DNA of 47,605 nt from an uncultured Aquimarina sp. Lineage in GTDB: Bacteria; Bacteroidota; Bacteroidia; Flavobacteriales; Flavobacteriaceae. Below the pieces are notes generated by a model. That model saw only the letters and a program-made list of their open reading frames with translations, did not search any database and was not told the origin of the DNA. The stretch spans positions 1 to 47,605 of the forward strand of contig CANMMM010000026.1 of NCBI GenBank assembly GCA_947498935.1, read 5' to 3'. Position numbers and translations under genes: made by a program. This document shows positions 26,518-35,988 of this stretch, one piece after another (the first letter of the stretch is position 1; every line of letters starts with the position of its first letter).

Positions 26518-29500
26518 TTATTTAATCTTAAATGTCAGTACCGTATTGGTTTTTGGTAGCTGTACAGTAGTGGTTTTGGTTGCTGCGTTGGTGTCTTCTG
26601 GAATCGTTTCTTCTTCAGGGGGTATGATCGAGGGAGGATTTATTTCTTCATCGGCTCCAATGATAAAATCAACTCCTACTCGTAGTGTATCTATTGCTGC
26701 TTCTGTTACTTCTGGTGTGATCCTAGTACTTGTAGGGAATGAGGTATATATATTATGCTTTGGCTTTGGTGCTAGTATAGACCAAGGAGTCGAGGGGGTA
26801 ATTTTCTGATCTTCCACATATGTTTTTAATATAAAATTGTCCAATCCCTTTTTTATGATATGCTCTATTTGTAATTGTTGTACTGATTGTATGAAGGGCA
26901 GATTTTCTATATGACTTTTGAGCATTCTAGGGACTACAGTGGCTCCAATCCCTTCGACCACTGTTTTTGGAGCATCATCTGCTGTGAATGGGCATAAGTA
27001 TTTGTTAATAATTGTATTTAACTCTTGGATGTAGTAACCACTTTGGTCTTCTGCTTTAAAGGTAACGACACAGTTGATAAGTAACCATTCTACTGCTGGA
27101 TTACGTACTTCAATGTTCGTAAAAGAGTTGGCTTTTTGGGTTAAAAACTGTTGAATGACTGCTAGCTCATTACGGTTGAGGTAGTGATGATCATCATATT
27201 TCCAATCGGTAGCGACTACTACGAGTGTGATGCTGCCCGCCTGCGGTTTGAAATTAGCATTGAGATTGGTGCATTTTACAGCAGCAATCTCATGGAAATT
27301 GCCGAGTGTAAGATGTTCAAAATCCCATAAGGTCACAGCGCGATCTTTGTGACGTAAGCGTTCACTAACTGTGGTATAAAACTGTTCTGGTGTATCTGGG
27401 ATTCTACCGCCGTATGAATCAGCAGGCTGTAGTACTTTTTGAATATGTGGTATTTTATGTAGTAACTTATGAATACTATTGGCAGCAACTTTTTTTCCGA
27501 TAATGCTGGGAGCTTCATTTGTACATGACACTGTCACAGCATTGGGATAAATACCTCGGAGTGTTGGATAGGTATACGCATCTCTCATAACTGTAAAACG
27601 TAAATGGTATAAAGAAGTAGCTGTGGTGTGAACTACTTCGGGTAATAACAGCTCCACGATGCCAGATTTTGTAAATTGATCGGTGGTGTCTGCAATGATA
27701 TTTTTGGTATCCATTACAATCCAATGATCCAGTTTTTTGTATTCTACGCGAATGTTATTCCCTGCTTCTTGGTGGGTAGGGGAGGTGTTTTTTAAATCAA
27801 AAAAGAAAGCGATGGTACGCGTACTGTCTACATTCGTAAGATCTACATATAAATACCCTTCTCCATCATAATCGGCAAACATGGTGTTTTTATATACTTT
27901 ACTATCGTCAATTATCTTTTCGATACCAAAAGGGGTAATGTGTAAAAAGTCTCCTGCTAATACTTCGGAACTATCATCAAAGGCGTTGGTAAAGTACATG
28001 CTATCTGTAGCGGTGTAGGATAGCGAAAGTTGTTGTACTTTAGGTACAAATGCTTTGTTGGGTAATGGAATTGTTTCTTCTGGATTACGGGCGTTATGTG
28101 CAGCAATCCTAGCATAATTTTTTGGGTACTCTTCTTTTCCAAAACCACTTTTTGGTGCTAATAAGGTGCATTTAAAAAAGCCACTCTGTGTATGTACAGT
28201 ATACGGGATAGGGTCTTGTAATTGGTAGTGTCTAGAAAGCTGATATTTGCTTAGGTGTGTGAGTTGAAGGTTTTGATTAGAGGCAACTAGAACACTGTCA
28301 TACCCCTCTGGTGTTTGGCATTCTTCTAGTGCGAATAGGGGTTGTTCATCTTCTACAGATAGGGTTCTCGGAAACCAATAACCATTAGACAAGGCAGTGA
28401 CACCGATGCGAAAAGAATCATTGGTGTATGGAGGCTCGTATCCTTGGTAATAGGTGTCGAATCCTCCGTATTCAGTGAGAGCATTGGCCCAATCGATGGC
28501 AATGTCCAGTGTGGTGATTTCTTTTTTAAATAATTCACTCTTGCCAATCATGATATAGCTTCCAACGGTGGGGTTAGGGCCGAATAAGTCAAAAGTCTTG
28601 GTCAGTGGCACTTTGCCAATCGTATTGTATGCGGATAGGTTCTTAACCCCTTTTACGGCTACGTCTAAATGGATGGCTTCTAATAGGACACTTTTAAAAA
28701 AAGAATAGGCATATACGGGTGCGTATGCATTCATATCTATTCGAAGCATTGGCCATACAGAGTGCTGTGAAGCTGCTGGTAAACTAGTAACAGGAGGAGC
28801 AGTAGTGTCTAAAATACAGCTGAGTGTAAATGTATTTTCTTCTTTATCAAAGGTTACTGTATAATTCTCTAGGGTATGCCACCCTTTTGGTGCGGTGTAT
28901 GAAATAAGAAATGCTTTTTCAAAAACAGTATTAAATGCGATGTCTAATGGTAGCTGTTGATTGGTAGCTATCTGCTGTAATAAATTCCAGAAGTATTGTT
29001 CGGAGGATTCTTTTTCTAAAGCAAAGGTGGCTGTAATAGTACGTTCTCCTTCGGATAAAAAGAGTACTGGAGATCCAATCATACAGCCAAAAGATGCATT
29101 GGTATCTGCTGCAATTTCTGAATTGATCAGTGTATCTTCATTCGCACCAAATAAGGGAGCATTTAGCGGTTGAAGCATGGGTTTCCCTTTTTGAAGTAGA
29201 GGTGTTTTGATACAGCTAGAAACGATAGGTCGGTCAGTGCCTACTTTGATAAATGGGCTTTTATTAAAGTACAAAGTTTGGATGGAATGAATTCTGGTCG
29301 AGCTGACTACAATCGGTTTATGTGTACTGAAAATAGCATTTTCGGTACTACCAAATAATTTACCAGCACTTAATAGTGTTTGTTGAGGTACTAGAATTTC
29401 ACTGTTTCCTTTTTTGGATTGAAAACAGACAACGGCTGTTGTAGGGATTCCCTTTTTAGGGGTTTGTAGTAGTACTTCTTTGTAATAAAAATCTAAATGT

Positions 29501-30177
29501 CGTTGTCTAATTTGGTTGATTTGCTCTTGGAGTTTAGTAAATAACAAAGAGAAAGTAATGTACATAGCATTATTAGGTAAATGATCTTTCTTGGAAAAGA
29601 CATTGACTTTTAGATGCTCTTGGGTAATGTGCTGAATGTATATTACGATTTTTTTATACGTAGTAAGACATTCATTGGGGTCTACTTTTTGTTGTTTTGC
29701 AGGATCGAATGTTTTAAGTGCGTTCGCAAAACTATGTGTTTTGCTTTCTTGATGGTCGGATAGGTAGGTTTGTACTTCTTTTTTCTTTTGCGCTAAGACA
29801 CCGTATAAAACATTCCCTATTTTATTAGCGAGTAATTCTTCTTTAAAATGTAATAAGGTATGATACCATGTTTCTATTTTGGTAAACCAATTCGAAAGGA
29901 TGGTGAATACTTCTCGTACTGTAAGTTGTAGGGTATGTAATTGCTGTATCGGTTCTTTGATAATACCGACCATATAAATTACAGGATCTTGCTCGATGAG
30001 TGTTTTCCAGTGGCCATCGATTTGATTTTCTGTAGTATAAAAATTGATGTGTGCAGCATATGCACTGATATATGCCAAAATATCTTCAAATGAACGATCG
30101 TCTATTGCAAAATCTGGTTGCAATAGCTGCTGCTGTGTTCGTTGTCGCTGTAGCGTTCCTTTTCTTCGTTCGATCAT
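26518..30177 (-). CDS. eCIS baseplate J / gp47-like wedge protein (Afp11-like)
   Basis: A 1219-aa large wedge protein. The N-terminal ~230 residues are helical. A beta-rich middle follows. The baseplate J signature lies near residues 960-1010: FYTTVSERLRHKDRAVTLWD and then FEHLTLGNFHEIAAVKC, followed by a VRNPAVEWLLI and VEGIGATVVP region. The C-terminal ~80 residues are Pro/Glu/Thr-rich and probably flexible. Gene order (gp25, then this, then Afp12-like) matches known eCIS. It is larger than most phage gpJ, as usual for Afp11 homologues. Confidence 0.84.
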   Translation of the reverse strand: MIERRKGTLQRQRTQQQLLQPDFAIDDRSFEDILAYISAYAAHINFYTTENQIDGHWKTLIEQDPVIYMVGIIKEPIQQLHTLQLTVREVFTILSNWFTKIETWYHTLLHFKEELLANKIGNVLYGVLAQKKKEVQTYLSDHQESKTHSFANALKTFDPAKQQKVDPNECLTTYKKIVIYIQHITQEHLKVNVFSKKDHLPNNAMYITFSLLFTKLQEQINQIRQRHLDFYYKEVLLQTPKKGIPTTAVVCFQSKKGNSEILVPQQTLLSAGKLFGSTENAIFSTHKPIVVSSTRIHSIQTLYFNKSPFIKVGTDRPIVSSCIKTPLLQKGKPMLQPLNAPLFGANEDTLINSEIAADTNASFGCMIGSPVLFLSEGERTITATFALEKESSEQYFWNLLQQIATNQQLPLDIAFNTVFEKAFLISYTAPKGWHTLENYTVTFDKEENTFTLSCILDTTAPPVTSLPAASQHSVWPMLRIDMNAYAPVYAYSFFKSVLLEAIHLDVAVKGVKNLSAYNTIGKVPLTKTFDLFGPNPTVGSYIMIGKSELFKKEITTLDIAIDWANALTEYGGFDTYYQGYEPPYTNDSFRIGVTALSNGYWFPRTLSVEDEQPLFALEECQTPEGYDSVLVASNQNLQLTHLSKYQLSRHYQLQDPIPYTVHTQSGFFKCTLLAPKSGFGKEEYPKNYARIAAHNARNPEETIPLPNKAFVPKVQQLSLSYTATDSMYFTNAFDDSSEVLAGDFLHITPFGIEKIIDDSKVYKNTMFADYDGEGYLYVDLTNVDSTRTIAFFFDLKNTSPTHQEAGNNIRVEYKKLDHWIVMDTKNIIADTTDQFTKSGIVELLLPEVVHTTATSLYHLRFTVMRDAYTYPTLRGIYPNAVTVSCTNEAPSIIGKKVAANSIHKLLHKIPHIQKVLQPADSYGGRIPDTPEQFYTTVSERLRHKDRAVTLWDFEHLTLGNFHEIAAVKCTNLNANFKPQAGSITLVVVATDWKYDDHHYLNRNELAVIQQFLTQKANSFTNIEVRNPAVEWLLINCVVTFKAEDQSGYYIQELNTIINKYLCPFTADDAPKTVVEGIGATVVPRMLKSHIENLPFIQSVQQLQIEHIIKKGLDNFILKTYVEDQKITPSTPWSILAPKPKHNIYTSFPTSTRITPEVTEAAIDTLRVGVDFIIGADEEINPPSIIPPEEETIPEDTNAATKTTTVQLPKTNTVLTFKIK

Positions 30178-30207
30178 TAAGCTGTCTGGGTTATGCTATC
30201 AATTATA

Positions 30208-30693
30208 TTACTGACCAATCTTATCTAAAGCATTTTTAGATAGGTCATTGGATTGCTGTACGTGTTTTTTATACATTCTTGGAATGTCGGTACCTTCGAT
30301 CTTATAGTAGGGAAATACAAGATTAAAACGTGTATTGGTAGTAGGTATTCGATATTCTAAATGTACTTTGATAATGCCGTCTAAATAGTCTGATTCATCT
30401 AGGTATACTTTAATCAACTTTATTCTAGGTTCATAGCGTAGAATGGCTGTTTTAATGGTTTCGATAATAAGGTGTACTCTAGAGTTAGAGATGGACTCGA
30501 ATAAGTAGCTATAAATATCACAGCCATATCTAGGTAACATTAAGCGTTCTCCTATTTTGGTATTAAGGAGTATTTCTAATGACTGCTGAATGTCTTTTGC
30601 ATCGGAGGTCATTTCAATACCGATACTGTTTTCTTTATGAAATGTCGGAGGAAATCCCCATCCTGTACCTAAAAATGAATTTTTATGTTTCAT
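30208..30693 (-). CDS. gp25-like baseplate wedge protein (Afp9-like)
   Basis: A 161-aa protein with the gp25/lysozyme-like baseplate fold: GWGFPPTF near the N-terminus, then the core motif GERLMLPRYGCDIYSYLFE (~73-91), in which the EPR-type loop is replaced by LPRYG as is usual in eCIS homologues. It joins sheath and wedge proteins. A ~20-residue polar C-terminal tail extends the family core. It sits between the VgrG-like spike gene (23 bp) and the gpJ-like gene (30 bp). Confidence 0.87.
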   Translation of the reverse strand: MKHKNSFLGTGWGFPPTFHKENSIGIEMTSDAKDIQQSLEILLNTKIGERLMLPRYGCDIYSYLFESISNSRVHLIIETIKTAILRYEPRIKLIKVYLDESDYLDGIIKVHLEYRIPTTNTRFNLVFPYYKIEGTDIPRMYKKHVQQSNDLSKNALDKIGQ

Positions 30694-30716
30694 GTGTTTA
30701 CGCTATTGTTGGCTTT

Positions 30717-32501
30717 CTAATTTAGATTAATGGCTGTTCCACTAATATTGGTGTTTCCACTACTGCTTATGGTACATCCACTATCTCCATTAATGGTTGC
30801 GGAATCACTAGCGGAAGCGCTAATACCATTGCCATTAATCGTTACATCATTGTCTGCAGTAATCGTGACGGATGATCCTTGTATGGTAAGATCATCTGAG
30901 GCACTGATAGTCATTGCAGACTGACTTTGTATCGTGATCCCATCGGCATTCATTTGAATCTGATTATTGTTTTGATCAGTAATGGTAATGCTTTGGTCTT
31001 GATCACTAATGACCATCGTATTGTTATTTGGAGTGACCATTGTCATGATTACGTTTTCATCATCAAATTGTAACTGCAATTGACTTTTGGTCATGAGTGT
31101 TTTTATATAATTATTGGCATCGTCTATAGATTGTGGTGGTGGCAAAGCACTACTATACATGCTACCTAGTATGATAGGATATGCTGGATTTCCATCTATA
31201 AACCCTAAAATGACTTCATCATCTACTTCGGGATAGAAAAAAGCGCCTACTCCATTGCTGGCATAAAAAGAAGATAGACGTGCCCATATGAGTTCAGTAT
31301 CATCATTAAGGATAGGAATTTGAACTTGTACTCTGTATTCTGTTTCGTCGGAGTCGTAAATATTTTTGACAATGCCGATCTGTAATCCTTTGACATCTAT
31401 TAGGGAGTCTTTGGTTTCTAGAGCGCCTGTATTTTTTACTTTTTGTTCGTGGAACTCAGGGAGCATTCCTATTTGTACTTCGGTAAACCAATTACCACCA
31501 CTGAGCGTGTGAGTAACACCTGATACGTATGCATCTCCATCGAATAATTCGCCGAGTCCTGTTAATGAGATTAATGTATTAGGCTTGGCGTCTGCGGATC
31601 CAGGAAATTTGATGGATCCCTGGTATTTAGACATGCGGAGTCTGAGTAACATGGCATCGGATAATTGTTGACTTTCATCTTCTGTCATCGGTACAGAGGT
31701 GTTGAGCGTTTGTGTGGCGTCGGTTACCGCTTCTAAGTCTGATTCGTCTGCATCTCCTTGCTCATTGGTAGTGGGTTCGCTAGCATCGGTACTCGATTCT
31801 TCTTGGCTGCTCATGTCCCATGCTTTGATCGACAAGGAAGTGAGTTGGTCTTGTGCTTCTAATTCTACATCCATTTCTATGATGTCCCTTCCATAGGCTA
31901 GCTCTAAGGCGGGGGTGTCATCTACAGAAATGGCACTTACTACCAGCGTTCCATTATCTGTTACGACTGCCATTCCGTTTCGCTGTGCTCTACTGACGAT
32001 AAAATCCCAATCAGAAGCATTGTATTGTACAATTCTTTCTTTTTGTACAGTAGTATCTGTGATGGTGTTGTCTACGCCTAGATTTGTGGCAATTTGAGAA
32101 ATAGCATCACTATCTAGCGCTTCTTCTAATACAAGATTACTTTTATTAGTAGTTGCTTTGACCAATGTGTCTTTGCAAGTTAATTGAAAAGTAGTACCTC
32201 CTTCATCTACTCGTATGGATTGTTTGGTGACTTCTCCCGAAAAAATAGCTACAGTATCGGTACCATATCCTAATGAGATTTCTATTGCATTTCCGGCGGT
32301 AAAGGTATCTGTATCTGCGATTTCAAACAGTTGTTTAGAGGGATTACCGTCTCTGAGTGTGATCTGTGCTTGCGCAATTTTATCTACTTCTTGTTGGATA
32401 CTGACACTCATTACTCCATAAGTGTCTGGAATGGGATCTCCTTCTGAAGTGATGGTAAATGCTACTAAATTGTTGCCGCTAATGATTGGTGAACTTGCCA
32501 T
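30717..32501 (-). CDS. VgrG-like central spike protein (Afp8-like)
   Basis: A 594-aa trimeric spike. The N-terminal half has the gp27-like hub domains. An OB-fold follows (~375-460: GIVKNIYDSDETEYRVQVQI, FYPEVDDEVILGFIDGNP and ILGSMY). The C-terminus is a triangular beta-helix read as short repeats (TISASDDLTIQG, VTITADNDVTING, ATINGDSGCTISSSG) ending INLN. The protein should cap the inner tube and carry the PAAR-like tip. Length is typical of Afp8/Pvc8. It is preceded by the LysM gene by 8 bp. Confidence 0.9.
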   Translation of the reverse strand: MASSPIISGNNLVAFTITSEGDPIPDTYGVMSVSIQQEVDKIAQAQITLRDGNPSKQLFEIADTDTFTAGNAIEISLGYGTDTVAIFSGEVTKQSIRVDEGGTTFQLTCKDTLVKATTNKSNLVLEEALDSDAISQIATNLGVDNTITDTTVQKERIVQYNASDWDFIVSRAQRNGMAVVTDNGTLVVSAISVDDTPALELAYGRDIIEMDVELEAQDQLTSLSIKAWDMSSQEESSTDASEPTTNEQGDADESDLEAVTDATQTLNTSVPMTEDESQQLSDAMLLRLRMSKYQGSIKFPGSADAKPNTLISLTGLGELFDGDAYVSGVTHTLSGGNWFTEVQIGMLPEFHEQKVKNTGALETKDSLIDVKGLQIGIVKNIYDSDETEYRVQVQIPILNDDTELIWARLSSFYASNGVGAFFYPEVDDEVILGFIDGNPAYPIILGSMYSSALPPPQSIDDANNYIKTLMTKSQLQLQFDDENVIMTMVTPNNNTMVISDQDQSITITDQNNNQIQMNADGITIQSQSAMTISASDDLTIQGSSVTITADNDVTINGNGISASASDSATINGDSGCTISSSGNTNISGTAINLN

Positions 32502-32509
32502 AGACGATG

Positions 32510-33181
32510 TTATTTAAGTGGTGGGAAATAAAGGGTAGTACCGGGTTCAATATCTCTGAAATTTAATACATTATTATATGCGGCAACTTCTGGATAATAA
32601 CTGCTGTCGCCATAAATTTTATAACATATTAAGGGGAGGGTGTCTCCTTCTTTAACCACGACCATATGGGTAAGGTCTGGTGATTGGTTATCTGCTTCGG
32701 AGGCGATATCATCTGCGGATATAGCGCCTTCGAATGCCACAGTGAGTTTGGCTCTGAGTGGCGTGCCATCGCTTTGAAAAAGAGTATAGGAAATATTCAT
32801 AGAGGTCAACTTGCATTTAAAGACCAATGTACCCCATGATATGATCAGGTAATTGGGCTCATGAATACTTCCGTTATAGGTAAAACAAACTTCTTTAAAG
32901 GAATCGATTTGGTCTGCAACGGGTGTTTGTGATGCAAATAAACTACTGGTGCTTACGGCTCCTGTAGCATCAAAATAAATGTCGAAAGATACTTTTTCTG
33001 GAGGAGTTCCTTTATACCATACAGAGGTGCCAGGGGATCCTACTGGCTGGAATTTATTGTACTCTATCGTATGCTCATGCGTATACGATGCAGGATTTAT
33101 CTGCACAGTACAGGTATCTCCTGTAGTACTGGTATATTCATTATCGCTATAGGCGATGATCTCCATCAGATCTTTGGCCAT
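32510..33181 (-). CDS. LysM-domain baseplate hub protein (Afp7-like)
   Basis: A 223-aa protein. Residues ~1-165 form the Afp7/gp53-like domain that binds the tube-hub junction. The C-terminal ~50 residues are a LysM domain (VVVKEGDTLPLICYKIYGD, then NFRDIEPGTTLYFPP). In these systems LysM is a structural interface rather than a peptidoglycan binder. Its ATG directly abuts the DUF5908 stop with zero spacing, which suggests translational coupling and fixed stoichiometry. Confidence 0.87.
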   Translation of the reverse strand: MAKDLMEIIAYSDNEYTSTTGDTCTVQINPASYTHEHTIEYNKFQPVGSPGTSVWYKGTPPEKVSFDIYFDATGAVSTSSLFASQTPVADQIDSFKEVCFTYNGSIHEPNYLIISWGTLVFKCKLTSMNISYTLFQSDGTPLRAKLTVAFEGAISADDIASEADNQSPDLTHMVVVKEGDTLPLICYKIYGDSSYYPEVAAYNNVLNFRDIEPGTTLYFPPLK

Positions 33182-33340
33182 TTATCGTTCTTTTAATTTT
33201 TGTAATTGTTTTTTGACTTCTTTTTTACAGAGTGCACTTACCGTTTCTTTGATTTGTTTGATGTCCAAAGAGGGGGTAGTCGCTTGTAAGGGTTCTTCTA
33301 CTTTTACTTTGATGATCAATTCTCGTATTTCTATAGGCAT
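33182..33340 (-). CDS. DUF5908 family mini-protein
   Basis: A 52-aa protein: MPIEIRELIIKVKVEE, then a linker, then a basic C-terminal helix (IKETVSALCKKEVKKQL). This is the DUF5908 pattern, a small family repeatedly found between tube and LysM genes of Bacteroidota eCIS loci; its role is not established. It sits 4 bp after the second tube gene and directly before the LysM gene. A beta strand plus amphipathic basic helix suggests it threads into a larger partner as an adaptor. Confidence 0.8.
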   Translation of the reverse strand: MPIEIRELIIKVKVEEPLQATTPSLDIKQIKETVSALCKKEVKKQLQKLKER

Positions 33341-33344
33341 ATCT

Positions 33345-33791
33345 TTATAGTACTAATGAGTAATCATAGGTGAGTTCTAATGTTTCTATCAGAATTTCAT
33401 TATTCATTGAGTTTAAAGGTGAAAACTCCCATTTTACGGGCCATGCATTGATAAAACTCCAGTTCTTGATCGGGAAACTATCTTCATCGAGCAGACTGAG
33501 CAATACTGTTTGTGTAACAATGGTACTAGAGAGCCCTCCTGCAATAGTAGCTTCACACCATAGTGATAGCGCAGAAATACTAGAGGTAACGCCTCGTTTG
33601 AGTACTAAGTTTTGGTATTTTGCTCCGGTAGGAACCCGGTGTTTAAACCGGTTTTCCCCACCTTCTGCAATTTCTTCAATACCCATTTCCATACTCATAC
33701 CTGATACTTCTTTAAAAGAGGTATCGAAGAGTCCGAGTTCTAATGGAAATGATAGCCTAAAATAAAAGCCTGGTAATGGATAATCACTCAT
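33345..33791 (-). CDS. Inner tube protein, second paralogue (Afp5-like)
   Basis: A 148-aa gp19-type tube protein: GFYFRLSF start, FKEVSGMSMEM, then LVLKRGV, and the C-terminal INAWPVKWEFSPL and ILIETLELTYDYS. Compared with the first tube protein it is divergent, which suits the adaptor ring that joins the tube to the spike (the Afp5 role). The spacing to the main tube gene is 3 bp. Confidence 0.86.
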   Translation of the reverse strand: MSDYPLPGFYFRLSFPLELGLFDTSFKEVSGMSMEMGIEEIAEGGENRFKHRVPTGAKYQNLVLKRGVTSSISALSLWCEATIAGGLSSTIVTQTVLLSLLDEDSFPIKNWSFINAWPVKWEFSPLNSMNNEILIETLELTYDYSLVL

Positions 33792-33794
33792 AGG

Positions 33795-34256
33795 TTATCC
33801 ATTAGCAATTGTTAGTCCCTCGTGCGCTAGCTCTAGGGTTTCTACCGCTACTTCATTAGCTTCGGACTTAAGATCTGTACCTGTGATTTTGGTAGGCCAA
33901 GCATTCGTAAGCGTCCACGTCATTGTAGGCGATCCTGACTCGTCTAATAGTTTGATGACTACTGTTTCTCTTTTGATGGTATTCATCTTAATAGCATCAT
34001 ACCATTTCCAGAAGTTATTGTCTTTGACAAAGATTCCTTTTTTGAGTGTAACGTTGCTATACTTTGCAATCCCTGGCATTTTTATAGTGCTGAAGGTTTT
34101 GCTATCTCCGTGTCTGTATTCTACTACTTGTGTTTCTGTATCTAAACCAGATACTTCTTGAAAAGAAGCAGTACTATCTTGTGAGCCTAAACTAACTGTA
34201 AAATAAAACTTAGTTAACGGCCAAATTGCACCTTGTGCTGATCCATCATCTGCCAT
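33795..34256 (-). CDS. Inner tube protein, main (Afp1-like)
   Basis: A 153-aa Hcp/gp19-type protein that polymerises into the inner tube. Motifs: WPLTKFYFTVSLG, FQEVSGLD, VEYRHGD, VTLKKGIF, FWKWYDAI, LTNAWPTKITGTDLKSE and AVETLELAHEGL. Follows the sheath gene by 45 bp, the order seen in eCIS. Likely the most expressed product of the operon together with the sheath. Confidence 0.9.
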   Translation of the reverse strand: MADDGSAQGAIWPLTKFYFTVSLGSQDSTASFQEVSGLDTETQVVEYRHGDSKTFSTIKMPGIAKYSNVTLKKGIFVKDNNFWKWYDAIKMNTIKRETVVIKLLDESGSPTMTWTLTNAWPTKITGTDLKSEANEVAVETLELAHEGLTIANG

Positions 34257-34301
34257 AATTGTATGTTTTTATAGATGTTTTTAGTTTTTTTAATGATTAG
34301 A

Positions 34302-35969
34302 TTATCCTTTTTGCATTTCTTGCTGAAAGGTGATTTCGATAAATTCTGCTGGATGTGATACGGCTACTTTTACGGCTACAATCATTCTACCATTAAGTAC
34401 ATCGTCTGAGGTCATAGTACTTCCTAATCCTACTGTTACAGAAAAAGCATCTGCGGGTTTAGGTCCTACGAGTCCTCCTTGATTCCATAATCCTAATAAG
34501 AAATTACTAATCATACTTTTTACTGATACCCAAGTATTGGCATCATTTGGTGCAAATACATAGGCACTAGCTGCTTCTTTTACCGATTGTTCGATGTAGA
34601 TTAAGGTTCTTCGTACATTGATGTATCTCCAATCATTAGAGTTTCCATCAAGGGTTCTAGCTCCCCATACTAATACTCCTTTTCCTGGGAAGGATCGGAT
34701 TGCACAAATAGATTTACCGTCTAATGGCATATTGAGGTCTTCTTGTGCTTGATGATCTACCTTAACTGCTGGAGCAATCACTCCTTGTACGCCTACATTG
34801 GCTGGGGCTACCCATACCCCTTCGTTATTATCTACTACACTATAGATTCCTGCCATTGCTGCACTAGGTGGCATGAGGTTTAGTTTTTCTAATAGGTGCT
34901 TTAAGACTAGTTTATACGAGCTACTTAGGTTTTTAAGCACGGTATCAGCTTTTTCTTGCGTAATACCATCTGCTGCTGGTTTCGTAGCAAACAAAGCAGT
35001 AATATAACTGTTGATTGGATTCGGAACTGAGTTCTTTGTTTTTGGATCTACTACATCAGGAAATTCTGCATTAAGCATCGCTTTTACAGTATTATAACTA
35101 GCAGGAGCGATATTTTTATACGAAATATCAGTAAGCTGATTTACTGTAGTGTGTAACCATGGATAATAAGCTGCGGCATAACTATTAAACTTAGGTAATG
35201 TAGGTTCTACTGCATTTCTAAAACCTTCTACGCTGGTAGTGCCTACTAGCGGTTCTTGATAACCACCTGGTACATCTATAAGGGCTACTCGGGTAGCTAA
35301 GATCCCACAGTGATTGATCATTTCTCCTTGTAATGCATAGCACAATGCATATTTCTTAGCCAGTTCTGTTTCTGTAGGATCCATTAGCTCTACCGCATCT
35401 GGAATAACAATCATCGTAGGCTCTGTTTCTTTTTCTAGCAGGGTAAGTGCTTCTGAAAAAGGTTTAGAGTCTGCGAGTCCTGTAGCGGTGTAATCATACC
35501 CCCCTGTAGATACAATGTAGCAGGTTCCCCCTCCGTTTTCGTAAAAGAACTGAACAGCGCTATATAGCCTGTAATTTACGGTAGTAGTGGCTAATGTATA
35601 GCCAGTGGTTCCGGCATAAAAATCTGGCGTAGGAGTCGCTGCGGCTGGTGCAGGAGTAGGTGCTGGTTTTGTATTATCTGCTGGCTTCTTTTTGGGATCA
35701 GCAGGTGCCGGTTTAGGCGCTGGTTTTGCTGCGTCTACACTGGTGACACTGAATTGAATTTGAGGAGGTTTACTTCCAAAAATTGCATTAAACTCTGCCA
35801 AGGAAGTAATCCTTACAGCTTTGTTTACTAGGTCTTTACCGTTGTAGTTGGTCTGTCCTGTGTATCCGATAAAAGCCGGAATCGCAGTAGGAACAGGTAC
35901 AACAGCGTTTCCAAAGGCATCCAACTCTTGGATATAAACCCCTGGGGTTTTCATTGCTGTTACTGACAT
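34302..35969 (-). CDS. Contractile sheath protein (Afp2/3-like) with a Pro/Ala/Lys-rich insertion
   Basis: A 555-aa sheath subunit. N-terminus MKTPGVYIQELDAFGN and IPAFIGYTG is the standard sheath start. The C-terminal core has GKGVLVWGARTLDGN, WRYINVRRTLIYIEQS, then GLWNQGGLVGPKPADAF and a terminal FIEITFQQEM, all conserved. Only one sheath gene is present, whereas Afp/PVC have three. Residues 80-116 are an insertion of repeated Lys/Pro/Ala/Asp (APKPAPADPKKKPAD, then APTPAPAAATPTP) between two strands of the N-terminal domain, likely a flexible surface loop. Confidence 0.9.
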   Translation of the reverse strand: MSVTAMKTPGVYIQELDAFGNAVVPVPTAIPAFIGYTGQTNYNGKDLVNKAVRITSLAEFNAIFGSKPPQIQFSVTSVDAAKPAPKPAPADPKKKPADNTKPAPTPAPAAATPTPDFYAGTTGYTLATTTVNYRLYSAVQFFYENGGGTCYIVSTGGYDYTATGLADSKPFSEALTLLEKETEPTMIVIPDAVELMDPTETELAKKYALCYALQGEMINHCGILATRVALIDVPGGYQEPLVGTTSVEGFRNAVEPTLPKFNSYAAAYYPWLHTTVNQLTDISYKNIAPASYNTVKAMLNAEFPDVVDPKTKNSVPNPINSYITALFATKPAADGITQEKADTVLKNLSSSYKLVLKHLLEKLNLMPPSAAMAGIYSVVDNNEGVWVAPANVGVQGVIAPAVKVDHQAQEDLNMPLDGKSICAIRSFPGKGVLVWGARTLDGNSNDWRYINVRRTLIYIEQSVKEAASAYVFAPNDANTWVSVKSMISNFLLGLWNQGGLVGPKPADAFSVTVGLGSTMTSDDVLNGRMIVAVKVAVSHPAEFIEITFQQEMQKG

Positions 35970-35988
35970 TCTTGTTGTTGTTTAAGAG

